In this document: piece by piece, positions 1 to 7,227 of the stretch
Layout: every line of letters starts with the position of its first letter
Numbering within the stretch: position 1 is the stretch's first letter
Origin: Verrucomicrobiota bacterium
GTDB taxonomy: Bacteria; Verrucomicrobiota; Verrucomicrobiia; Palsa-1439
Direction: 5' to 3'
Assembly: GCA_016871575.1 (NCBI GenBank)
Contig: VHCW01000032.1
Location: forward strand, 1 to 45,788
Length of the DNA: 45,788 bases
The notes under the pieces: model-generated
Told to the model about the DNA's origin: nothing
The model's database searches: none
What the model saw: the letters and a program-made list of their open reading frames with translations, nothing else
Made by a program: the position numbers and the translations under genes

Positions 1-228
1 TGCATGGCGGGGTTGTTTGCAGGAATGTTTGTGGTGCATCCCGACGTTAAAGCAAAATCGCGATGAAACCGGAAGTAAATAATTATCAATTACTTACAAA
101 CACACCCCAAATATCTAATCGGCATTGCGGTTAAGGGTGGAACGATAGGACTATTTTATGCCCATCTTAACCCCCCTGCTGGCGCCCATGCGAAGCCCCT
201 CTGAAAAGCAATTTCTGCTCAGTTCAGT
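1..228. other. left-end stretch without a recognised gene
   Basis: No convincing gene is seen in the first 228 bases. The stretch is more AT-rich than the rest of the window between about 50 and 160 and lies downstream of the minus-strand aldolase gene. A short plus-strand reading frame here is antisense to the aldolase and has no family resemblance. The stretch may hold the 3' flank of a gene outside the window. Confidence 0.5.
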
Positions 229-999
229 TCAAACCTTTAACACCTTGCGGCGGTATGCCTCGTCGGGACGCCCGGAGATGCGAGCGACGTTGTGCGGCGT
301 CATGAAGTTCGGCCCGCCGAGCGTGGCGGCTGCGGTCCAGATTCGGGCCGTTTTCTCTGCCATCAACATTGCGGCCAGCACGCCGTCGGCGGTGCGTCCG
401 AGCGTGACGATGCCGTGGTTTTGGATCAACACAACGCGGGGCACGCGACCACGGCGGGCACGGTACTCTTCAGTGGCTTTTTGAACGGCATGCGCCAGCA
501 CGAGACCGGGATCGGTGTACGGAACCAGAACCGACTCGACATCGCAACAGACGATTTCGTCGGGGAAGATGCGTTTCTTGGCGAACTCTTTTGCGCGACG
601 CGAACAGAGGATGCCGGTCACCGCCGGGGCGTGGGTGTGGCCGACGAAGCCGACATCGGGCAACGAGAGGAAATAGCCGTGGAAGAGCGCTTCCACCGAT
701 GGCTTGCGTCCGTTCGTCTTGTCCACGCGGGCGTCCATCAACGCGGCGTCCACCTCTTTGTCGCCGAGTTTCTTCTTTTTCAGCAACGCGTGGATGGCCT
801 CGAAACTGCACTCGACGGCTTCGTCTTCCTTCAACGTGCCAAGGCAGGTGCCGCTGGCCTTGACGAGAAAGGACTTCTCGTCGAGGCGCACCGAGGTGTT
901 GCCCTCGCCGAGAATGGCCAGCGAGCGCAGTGGATTTCCAAGTTCATGCGATAACCGCAATAGTTCAGTTAGTTTTTCTTTTCGTGAATTGGTGTTCAT
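229..999 (-). CDS. class II aldolase/adducin family protein
   Basis: A 256-residue protein of the class II aldolase family, which includes fuculose-phosphate aldolase and ribulose-phosphate 4-epimerase. These are zinc enzymes of sugar-phosphate metabolism in the cytoplasm. The family marks are visible in order: a phosphate-binding GEGNTS near residue 32, the zinc-ligand segment GHTHAP near residue 120, and a late QNHGIV segment carrying another zinc ligand. The length is slightly above the usual 210-230 residues. The ATG at 999 has no clear ribosome binding site, but a promoter ends about ten bases upstream, so the mRNA may be leaderless. It is a single gene, divergent from the zinc protease. 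The substrate cannot be read from the sequence; a short-chain sugar phosphate or a methylthioribulose-type substrate is possible. Confidence 0.85.
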   Translation of the reverse strand: MNTNSRKEKLTELLRLSHELGNPLRSLAILGEGNTSVRLDEKSFLVKASGTCLGTLKEDEAVECSFEAIHALLKKKKLGDKEVDAALMDARVDKTNGRKPSVEALFHGYFLSLPDVGFVGHTHAPAVTGILCSRRAKEFAKKRIFPDEIVCCDVESVLVPYTDPGLVLAHAVQKATEEYRARRGRVPRVVLIQNHGIVTLGRTADGVLAAMLMAEKTARIWTAAATLGGPNFMTPHNVARISGRPDEAYRRKVLKV

Positions 1000-1008
1000 G
1001 GAAGCAGC

Positions 1009-1037
1009 ATGAAACCGATTTCACCGCCCAAAGTCAA
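1009..1037 (-). promoter_or_regulatory. predicted promoter of the aldolase gene
   Basis: On the minus strand, TTGACT (1037-1032) is followed by a 17-base spacer and TTTCAT (1014-1009). The predicted transcript start is about 1002, only about three bases before the ATG at 999, so the message would be nearly leaderless. Confidence 0.5.
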
Positions 1038-1076
1038 TACTGCAACGGACACGGGGAAAATTCGCGTGTAGAGGCC

Positions 1077-1120
1077 GCCGTCCCGGCGGCCGGGATTTGT
1101 CCTGAAACCGCCGGGACGGC
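1077..1120. repeat. 13-bp perfect inverted repeat in a divergent intergenic region
   Basis: GCCGTCCCGGCGG (1077-1089) is the exact reverse complement of 1108-1120, with an 18-base loop. It lies between two divergent genes, so it is not at a gene end where a terminator would be expected. It resembles other GC-rich hairpins in this window built on CCGTCCCG/CGGGACGG and may belong to a dispersed intergenic repeat family. Confidence 0.6.
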
Positions 1121-1168
1121 AACGTTCTTGCACAAAACTCTGAACTGCGCGCAATACAGTGGGAACGG

Positions 1169-1197
1169 TTGAACGCTTTTGGCTCTTGTGCTATCTA
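1169..1197 (+). promoter_or_regulatory. predicted promoter of the zinc protease gene
   Basis: TTGAAC (1169-1174), a 17-base spacer and TATCTA (1192-1197) place transcription start near 1204. The leader would carry the ribosome binding site GAGGAG (1209-1214) before the ATG at 1223. Confidence 0.45.
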
Positions 1198-1222
1198 ACC
1201 GGGCGAACGAGGAGAATTCAAC

Positions 1223-1900
1223 ATGTCGCCTACTTCCATAACGTGGCTGCTGATCATCGGAGCGACGGTGATTGCGATCATCGCCCAAATCCGTGTGTCG
1301 AGCGCGTTCAAACGCTTTTCGCGGGTGCGCACATTGCGCGGTCTCACCGGTGCCGAAGTGGCCACGCTGATTCTGCGCGACGCCGGCATTGGGGATGTTC
1401 AGGTGCGACGGACGGAATCATGGCTCGGCGACCACTACGATCCGTCGAAAAAGGTGCTTTGCCTGTCGCCCGGTGTGTATGACAGTGAATCGGTGGCAGC
1501 GGTCGGTATCGCGGCGCACGAGTGCGGCCATGCCATCCAGCACAAGAACGCCTACTGGCCGTTGCAGGTGCGGATGACCGTGGTGCCCGTCACGATGATC
1601 GCTTCGCAACTATTGCCGTTTGTGGTGATTGGCGGCTTTTGGTTTGGCATCATGGGTTTCATCACGCTCGGCATCTTTGTTTATGCCGCCCTGACGGCGT
1701 TCCAACTGATCACGTTGCCCGTCGAGTTCGACGCCAGCCGCCGTGCCAAACAGATTCTCCGCGAGAGCGGCGTGGTGGTGGCGGATGAAGCCGAAGGTGT
1801 CAGCAAAGTTCTCAACGCCGCTGCGTGGACCTACGTCGCCGCGTTTCTGTCGGCGTTGACGCACCTGCTGCACCTGCTCGCTATTCGCAACCGGAATTAA
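1223..1900 (+). CDS. YugP-like membrane zinc metallopeptidase
   Basis: A 225-residue membrane protein of the neutral zinc metallopeptidase family typified by Bacillus YugP. The zinc-binding HECGH is at residues 99-103. An N-terminal membrane helix (about 5-23) and a long hydrophobic block after the active site (about 125-165) fit the family layout, as does a final hydrophobic helix. The later segment LPVEFDASRRAK, conserved in this family, supplies the likely third zinc ligand. The start has a good ribosome binding site, GAGGAG, nine bases upstream. The family is widely conserved, but its physiological substrate is not established; membrane protein quality control is a plausible role. The gene stands alone. 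Confidence 0.88.
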   Translation: MSPTSITWLLIIGATVIAIIAQIRVSSAFKRFSRVRTLRGLTGAEVATLILRDAGIGDVQVRRTESWLGDHYDPSKKVLCLSPGVYDSESVAAVGIAAHECGHAIQHKNAYWPLQVRMTVVPVTMIASQLLPFVVIGGFWFGIMGFITLGIFVYAALTAFQLITLPVEFDASRRAKQILRESGVVVADEAEGVSKVLNAAAWTYVAAFLSALTHLLHLLAIRNRN

Positions 1901-1950
1901 GCACGTTGTCGTGTGTTTATCCCCCTGTGACTTTTGGGAAAGGGCCGGTA

Positions 1951-1979
1951 TTGACTTTGTTTGTTGGGGCTTTTATTCT
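1951..1979 (+). promoter_or_regulatory. strong predicted promoter of the small secreted protein gene
   Basis: TTGACT (1951-1956), an ideal 17-base spacer and TATTCT (1974-1979). Transcription would start near 1986 and give a leader of about 59 bases with TAGGAG (2032-2037) before the ATG at 2045. The same -10 sequence, TATTCT, recurs before 18170 and 29473. Confidence 0.6.
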
Positions 1980-2044
1980 GCGCCGGGTAGATTGGGTTTG
2001 GTAAACGACGTGGAAGCAGACGCCACTAACATAGGAGAACTCAT

Positions 2045-2470
2045 ATGACAGCTACAAAAGCCTGGAAAAGTTTGATAACAGCATCTCTCGTTGGTGTGCT
2101 GTTTTTTCTTGCCTACAACGGGGCATCGGGACAGACGAGCACAAACATTGCCCGTGTGGTCTTCAAGCTCGAAGGTCTCAATGTCCGCACTCCATCAAGC
2201 GCGCCATTGACTGCCACTGTTGATCCCGCCAAAACCGGTCTTGGCAAGCCCCCTGCAATTGTTACGGTTAGTGGAGGACGTCCCGCCTACACGGTAACTT
2301 GCTCTAACCCCACCGGGTATGATATTGCCAAGCGTAGCGCCAATACATTTGCTGTTACGCGCACCAAGAATGGCGTTGGCACTGTCACTGTAACCATTAC
2401 TGATACCGCAAATAATTCTACACAGGTCAAGGTTACAAGTGTGATGACAGGGCTCAATATCCGCCGATAA
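2045..2470 (+). CDS. small secreted protein of unknown function
   Basis: A 141-residue exported protein. A basic start followed by a hydrophobic helix (about residues 11-26) and a cleavage-like NGASGQ give a typical Sec signal peptide. The mature part is rich in Thr, Val, Asn and Ser, with alternating hydrophobic residues, as in small all-beta (Ig-like) domains; TVTVTIT is one such strand. No cysteine pair, lipobox or catalytic motif stands out beyond a single Cys. The family is not recognised. A near-consensus promoter and a good ribosome binding site suggest abundant expression. Codon and base use are noticeably less GC-rich than in the neighbours (many A- and T-ending codons), which could mean selection or a recent arrival. 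A surface or matrix protein is a guess only. Confidence 0.72.
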   Translation: MTATKAWKSLITASLVGVLFFLAYNGASGQTSTNIARVVFKLEGLNVRTPSSAPLTATVDPAKTGLGKPPAIVTVSGGRPAYTVTCSNPTGYDIAKRSANTFAVTRTKNGVGTVTVTITDTANNSTQVKVTSVMTGLNIRR

Positions 2471-2539
2471 AGTCGCACAAGCATAAGGCGAGGATGCCAC
2501 GCGTCGCCGCCTTGTGACGCGCAGTCAGCAAGGAAAACC

Positions 2540-3817
2540 ATGCACCACTTTCTGAAGAGAGGTGCAAAAGTCGTCATTCTGGTATCGTTTTTGGCGCGGG
2601 CACTCGATGCTTCTGAAAAACTGGTCATCATCTCGCCGCATTGGGAGGGGATTCGGTTTGAGTTTGCGCGGGCGTTCTCGGACTGGCATCGTGCACAACA
2701 CGGCACGACGGTCGAGGTGGACTGGCGTGATGTCGGCGGCGGCAATTCCAATGTGAAGTTCGTTCTCAGTGAGTTCCAACAACGACCAGATGGGATTGGG
2801 ATTGATCTGTTTTTCGGCGGCGGCATCGAGCCGTTCCTCGAATTGAACCGGAAAGGTTTGTTGGAACGGTATCAGCCCGCGCTCGACGGGATTCCGTCGC
2901 AACTGGGAGGCGTGCCAATCTACGACGATGGATGTCGCTGGTTTGGCACGGCGTTGTCGGGGTTTGGCATCTTGTACAACAAGCGCGTGCTGGCGGCGCG
3001 TGGCTGGCCGGTGCCGTCCACGTGGCGGGAACTGGCGGAACAGGCGCTCATCGGTTCGGTCGCGTCCAGCGACCCGCGCGCCAGCAGCACGATGCACGTG
3101 ATTTATGAGATGCTGCTCCAACGATACGGATGGGATGACGGGTGGGGGATCATTTATCAGCTTTGCTCGAAAGTACGGCACTTCGACCGGCTCTCCAGCA
3201 CGACGGCCAAACAATGCGCCATCGGCAACACGGCCTACGCGCTCGCAATAGATTTCTACGCGCTCACCCAGATCGCCGCCACGGGCAAGGAGAACATGGG
3301 ATTTGTGTTGCCGCGCGATTGCGTGGTCGTCAATCCCGACTGCATCGGCATTCTGCGCGGCGCACCGCACCGGACGCTGGCGCAGCGGTTCGTGGAGTTT
3401 TGTCTCTCGGAAACGGGTCAGAACCTCTTCATGTTGCCGCGCGGTCATCCGGGCGGCGCGCAACGGTTTTCCATTGAGCGAATGAGTGTGCGGCCCGCGC
3501 TCTACGGGCGATGGCACGAGGTGTCGCTCGTCACGATCAATCCGTTTGCCGAACCGATCTCGTTTCAGTACGATGCCTCCAAGGATGCGGCGCGCAGCAG
3601 CGTTGTGAACTCCCTGATCGGCGCGACGATCATTGACGTGCATCCCGAACTGATCGCGGCGGCGCGGCGCGGGACGCTGGACGTGCGACCGCCGGTGGGC
3701 GAAGAGGAGGCGATGCGGCTGGCAAAGGGCGAGTGGCGCGACACGCGGTTCCGGCTGCGCAAAGAACTCGAATGGCAACGCTGGGCTTATGAACGTTATA
3801 CTAAGAAACCTCACTAA
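2540..3817 (+). CDS. ABC transporter periplasmic substrate-binding protein (Fe3+/polyamine type)
   Basis: A 425-residue extracellular solute-binding protein. It begins with a signal peptide (hydrophobic about residues 8-22, cleavage near LDASEK) and then reads like the family 1/6 binding proteins used by ferric iron, thiamine and phosphonate importers: an early beta strand LVIISPHWEG, a GIDLFFGGG segment, and GFGILYNKRVL in the hinge region. The gene ends 29 bases inside the ATPase gene and is followed by a fused double permease, so it forms a complete importer with them. The C-terminal 60 residues are basic and charged and longer than usual. The ligand is not predictable; ferric iron is the commonest for this architecture. 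A ribosome binding site, AAGGA, lies about nine bases before the ATG. Confidence 0.82.
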   Translation: MHHFLKRGAKVVILVSFLARALDASEKLVIISPHWEGIRFEFARAFSDWHRAQHGTTVEVDWRDVGGGNSNVKFVLSEFQQRPDGIGIDLFFGGGIEPFLELNRKGLLERYQPALDGIPSQLGGVPIYDDGCRWFGTALSGFGILYNKRVLAARGWPVPSTWRELAEQALIGSVASSDPRASSTMHVIYEMLLQRYGWDDGWGIIYQLCSKVRHFDRLSSTTAKQCAIGNTAYALAIDFYALTQIAATGKENMGFVLPRDCVVVNPDCIGILRGAPHRTLAQRFVEFCLSETGQNLFMLPRGHPGGAQRFSIERMSVRPALYGRWHEVSLVTINPFAEPISFQYDASKDAARSSVVNSLIGATIIDVHPELIAAARRGTLDVRPPVGEEEAMRLAKGEWRDTRFRLRKELEWQRWAYERYTKKPH

Positions 3818-4652
3818 ACGATTTGACTCGACGCTCGTGGTGAACGGCGTGTCACTCGACGTGGCCGATGGCGAACTGTTTTTCCTGCTTGGACCGAGCG
3901 GATGCGGCAAGACAACGCTGTTGCGTCTGCTCGCGGGTTTCTACCAGCCCGACGCCGGCGAGATCCGTTTTGGCCCGCGACCAATGAACGGCGTGCCGCC
4001 GAACCGTCGCAACACGGGCATGGTCTTCCAGAACTACGCGCTCTGGCCGCATCTGAACGTGTTCGAGAACGTCGCGTACGGACTCGATGTCCGGAAAGTC
4101 ACCGGCGCGGAACGCTCTCGACGTGTCGAGGAGGCGCTTGCCATCGTCCAGATGAACGACTACGCCAAGCGCAGCCCCGCCCAGCTTTCCGGTGGCCAGC
4201 AACAACGTATTGCGCTCGCGCGCGCGCTGGTGATCCGACCCGATGTGTTGTTGCTCGATGAACCGCTCTCGAACCTCGACGCCAAGCTCCGTCTGGAAAT
4301 GCGCGAGGAGATTCGCCGGATCCATCGCGAGACCAAGCTGACCACGATCTACGTCACGCACGACCAACAAGAGGCGTTGGCGCTGGCTGACCGGATCGCG
4401 TTGATGCGCGACGGCGGCATCGAACAAGTCGGCACGCCGCTGGAATTGTATCGAAGCCCGCGCAGTGCGTTTGTGAGCGAGTTCCTCGGCGCGGCCCACT
4501 TCATCGAGGGCAACGTCGTCGCTGTGCTAGACAGTCATCACGTCCGCATCACAACACCGATTGGCGAACTCGAATGTGCCGCGGACGCGCAACCCGGCCA
4601 GCGCGTGACCTGCGCGGTTCGTCCCAACGACGTGATCGCGTTGCGAGGGTAG
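3789..4652 (+). CDS. ABC transporter ATP-binding protein (FbpC/PotA type)
   Basis: A 287-residue ATPase that powers the importer from the cytoplasmic side. Walker A GPSGCGKT is at residues 35-42, the signature LSGGQQQR near 134, and Walker B VLLLDEP near 154 is followed by a D-loop SNLDAKL and the switch histidine in YVTHDQQEA. After the core, a C-terminal TOBE-like extension (about 235-287) matches the FbpC/PotA/MalK subgroup. The start overlaps the end of the binding-protein gene by 29 bases in another frame, which implies translational coupling. The phrase IEQVGTPLELY is typical for iron and polyamine ATPases. It is about 60 residues shorter than FbpC, so the second part of the regulatory domain is reduced. 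Confidence 0.93.
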   Translation: MNVILRNLTKRFDSTLVVNGVSLDVADGELFFLLGPSGCGKTTLLRLLAGFYQPDAGEIRFGPRPMNGVPPNRRNTGMVFQNYALWPHLNVFENVAYGLDVRKVTGAERSRRVEEALAIVQMNDYAKRSPAQLSGGQQQRIALARALVIRPDVLLLDEPLSNLDAKLRLEMREEIRRIHRETKLTTIYVTHDQQEALALADRIALMRDGGIEQVGTPLELYRSPRSAFVSEFLGAAHFIEGNVVAVLDSHHVRITTPIGELECAADAQPGQRVTCAVRPNDVIALRG

Positions 4653-4706
4653 GGGATGGAAGATCGCACATCCAGATCATTGTTGTGCTGCTCGCCGTTG
4701 TGCGAA

Positions 4707-4779
4707 GGTCTCCTGACCTCGCACACAACCCGACCGAAGGTCTCCCATCGTACAAGCGAAGCGGCGCGGTCAGGAGACC
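4707..4779. repeat. 13-bp inverted repeat between ABC ATPase and permease genes
   Basis: The 12-base GGTCTCCTGACC (4707-4718) is matched exactly by its reverse complement at 4768-4779; with one more flanking base pair the arms reach 13 bp. The loop is 49 bases. It sits in the 191-base gap (4653-4843) that separates two otherwise tightly linked transport genes. It may attenuate or process the operon mRNA, or be an inserted short repeat. Confidence 0.6.
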
Positions 4780-4811
4780 TGCGCCGAACTCTGTGGCCGC
4801 CGGGCAACCAC

Positions 4812-4831
4812 GGACGCGACGGAGCGCGTCC
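4812..4831. repeat. short hairpin with ACGGAG loop
   Basis: GGACGCG (4812-4818), loop ACGGAG, then CGCGTCC (4825-4831): a perfect 7-bp stem just before the permease start at 4844. The loop sequence is the same as in the hairpin at 14409-14430, and ACGGAGCG also occurs in the repeat at 27762. These look like members of one intergenic hairpin family. Confidence 0.55.
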
Positions 4832-4843
4832 CTCCAGACAGAC

Positions 4844-6523
4844 ATGAAACCGCGCGCCTTCACACCGGGGACTGTGGCGATGTTGGCCGGGCTGGCCGCG
4901 TTCTTCGGGTTGTTTCTTGTTTATCCGGTGGTGTGGATGTTGCGCGGTGCGTTTGTTGTGGACGGGCGGTTCACGTTGGAATTCTTCGCAATGGCATTCC
5001 GCAGCCCGCTGGTCGTGGGCGCGTTGACAAACAGTTTCCTGATTGGCGCGCTGGTGACGATTTTCACGACGCTGCTGGCGTTGCCGCTGGCGCACTTGTT
5101 CACCCGGTACGATTTCCCGTGCAAGACGCTGCTGAGCGCGTTGCTGCTCGCGCCGATGATTCTGCCGCCCTTTGTCGGCGCCATCGGGATGCGACAATTT
5201 TTCGGCACGTTCGGTTCAGTGAATCTCCTGTTTGGCCTGAACATTGATTGGCTCGGCGGCGGCGGCTTCTGGGGCGTCGTCATCATGCTGACGTTGAACC
5301 TCTACCCGATCATGTTCCTGAATGTGTCGGCGGCCATGGCGAATGTGGATCCAACTTTGCGCGAGGCGGCGGAGAACATGGGCGCGCCGCCGTGGCGCGT
5401 GTTCCGCACGGTCACGCTGCCGCTGATTGTGCCGGGATGTTTTGCAGGGGCGATTCTGGTGTTCATCTGGGCGTTCACCGATCTCGGCACGCCGTTGATC
5501 TTCGGGCTGTCGCGCGTCGTGTCCGTCCAAATCTTCGACCGTGTGACGGATGTCGGCACCAACCCGATGGGCTACGTGCTTGTTTGTGTCGTGTTGCTGT
5601 TGACCGTGGCGTTGTTCGTCGTGTCGAAACGCCTCGTCGGCGCGAAACGCTACGAGATGCTCGCGCGCGGCCACACGGCGGGCAGCGAACGGCGGTTGAG
5701 CGGTTGGCGCGCGGCGCTGGTGCTCGCAGGCATCGGCGCGGTCGTGGCGATGGCGTTGGTGCCGCACGCCAGTGTGGTGCTGCAATCGCTGGCCGACCGC
5801 TGGTTTTTTACCGTGCTGCCAAGCGAGATGTCCTTTGATCATTACATGGAAGTTTTTGCGCATCCGCTAACCGTCTCCAGTGTCCGCAACAGCCTGTTCT
5901 ACTCCTCGTTGAGCGCCGGCGTTGACCTCGTGCTCGGCGTCATGATCGCGTACCTGCTGACGCGCCGCAAGATTCCCGGCGCGTCGGTGCTCGACGCGAT
6001 GGCGATGTTGCCGTTGGCGTTGCCGGGATTGGTGCTGGCATTCGGTTATGTCGGCGGGTTCAACTGGAAACTCGACTGGCTCAATCCGCGCGACAATCCG
6101 ACCGTTCTGCTGGTCGTGGCGTACTCGGTCCGTCGGTTGCCGTACATAGTCCGCTCCGCGTACGCCGGGTTCCAACAGACGAGCATCACGCTGGAAGAAG
6201 CATCGTTGAACCTCGGCGCGTCGGCATGGCGGACACTGCGCAAGATTACGATTCCGTTGGTCATGGCAAACTTGGTGGCGGGAACGGTGTTGACGTTCAG
6301 CTATGCGATGTTGGAGGTCAGCGACAGCCTGATTCTGGCGATGCGCGAAAAGTTTTATCCGATCACCAAAGCCATCTACTCGCTGATGGGAAGAATTGAA
6401 CCAAACGCGCCCAGCGTGGCCAGTGCGCTCGGTGTGTTGGGGATGCTGCTCTTGGCTGCAAGCCTGTTCGCCGCCAGCAAGGTCCTCGGCAAGAAAATGG
6501 GGCAGTTGTTCCGTGCAGGGTGA
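4844..6523 (+). CDS. ABC transporter fused double permease (FbpB type)
   Basis: A permease of about 559 residues with two homologous halves, each with about six membrane helices, as in the ferric-iron permease FbpB. Each half has the cytoplasmic EAA loop that docks the ATPase: EAAENMGAPPWR in the first half and EEASLNLGASAWR in the second. The reading frame is open further upstream, but that part has no membrane or domain character and overlaps the ATPase gene; the ATG at 4844 begins directly before a positively charged first helix and is preferred. The gene follows the binding protein and ATPase and overlaps the uracil-DNA glycosylase gene by 11 bases. With a single fused permease no further membrane subunit is needed. 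Confidence 0.88.
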   Translation: MKPRAFTPGTVAMLAGLAAFFGLFLVYPVVWMLRGAFVVDGRFTLEFFAMAFRSPLVVGALTNSFLIGALVTIFTTLLALPLAHLFTRYDFPCKTLLSALLLAPMILPPFVGAIGMRQFFGTFGSVNLLFGLNIDWLGGGGFWGVVIMLTLNLYPIMFLNVSAAMANVDPTLREAAENMGAPPWRVFRTVTLPLIVPGCFAGAILVFIWAFTDLGTPLIFGLSRVVSVQIFDRVTDVGTNPMGYVLVCVVLLLTVALFVVSKRLVGAKRYEMLARGHTAGSERRLSGWRAALVLAGIGAVVAMALVPHASVVLQSLADRWFFTVLPSEMSFDHYMEVFAHPLTVSSVRNSLFYSSLSAGVDLVLGVMIAYLLTRRKIPGASVLDAMAMLPLALPGLVLAFGYVGGFNWKLDWLNPRDNPTVLLVVAYSVRRLPYIVRSAYAGFQQTSITLEEASLNLGASAWRTLRKITIPLVMANLVAGTVLTFSYAMLEVSDSLILAMREKFYPITKAIYSLMGRIEPNAPSVASALGVLGMLLLAASLFAASKVLGKKMGQLFRAG

Positions 6524-7160
6524 ACTCAACAACCGCATCATTGCCTGCGGGCGTTGTCCGCGTCTGGTAGCGTGGCGGGAACGGGTTGCACGCGAAAAGA
6601 AACGTGAGTTTCGGGACTGGGAATACTGGGGCAAGCCAATCCCAAGTTTCGGCAACTTGAGCGCGCATGTTCTGATAATCGGTCTTGCCCCCGCTGCTCA
6701 TGGCGCGAACAGAACCGGACGGATGTTCACCGGCGATTCATCGGGGCGCTGGCTCTACCGCGCCTTGCACAAGGCGGGTTTCGCGAACCAACCGGCCTCG
6801 GAGCGGCGCGACGATGGATTGCGGCTGATTGACTGCTACATCACGGCGGCGATTCATTGTGCGCCACCGGGCAACAAACCGTTACCCTCAGAAATCGCGA
6901 ACTGTAATCAGTTTTTGCGCGAAGAACTCGATGCGCTGCGGAATCTGAAGGTCGTAATCACGCTGGGACGGATTGCCTTCGAGACGTACCTGAAGACGCG
7001 CGGCATCGCGCCGCTGCCGTCGTTTGCCCACAATCGCCGGTGCGATTTCAATCCGGTGTTGATTGCGTCGTATCATCCGAGCCGCCAGAACACCAACACC
7101 GGGAAGCTGACCGAACTGATGTTCGATGCGGTGTTCGCGCAGGCCAAGGCGGTGCTGTAA
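6513..7160 (+). CDS. uracil-DNA glycosylase, family 5 (UDGb type)
   Basis: A 215-residue DNA repair enzyme that removes uracil, and in this family also hypoxanthine, from DNA. The family 5 signature is visible at residues 57-70 (GLAPAAHGANRTGR), followed by MFTGD. Family 5 lacks the catalytic acid of family 4 at this place, and here too the residue after GLAP is not acidic. Four cysteines, 12 and 15 (CGRC) plus 116 and 131, would hold the 4Fe-4S cluster. A late SYHPS supplies the conserved His-Pro-Ser. The frame is open upstream, but that part is only permease sequence in another frame. A GTG at 6513, overlapping the permease stop by 11 bases, gives the family's usual length. Confidence 0.87.
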   Translation: MQGELNNRIIACGRCPRLVAWRERVAREKKREFRDWEYWGKPIPSFGNLSAHVLIIGLAPAAHGANRTGRMFTGDSSGRWLYRALHKAGFANQPASERRDDGLRLIDCYITAAIHCAPPGNKPLPSEIANCNQFLREELDALRNLKVVITLGRIAFETYLKTRGIAPLPSFAHNRRCDFNPVLIASYHPSRQNTNTGKLTELMFDAVFAQAKAVL

Positions 7161-7227
7161 TGGAACTTTTCCGTCTTTTTACCTTGACCAATGCCGTCGA
7201 GTCGTGGCGAGGTTTGCGTATCGTCTT

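Noticed and set aside
2471-2539. Intrinsic terminator after the small secreted protein gene
   Set aside because: A weak AAGGCG/CGCCTT pairing with a long loop and no T-run is not convincing.
2525-3910. Minus-strand open frame opposite the substrate-binding protein gene
   Set aside because: Shadow frame caused by high GC; the plus-strand gene has a signal peptide and a full importer context.
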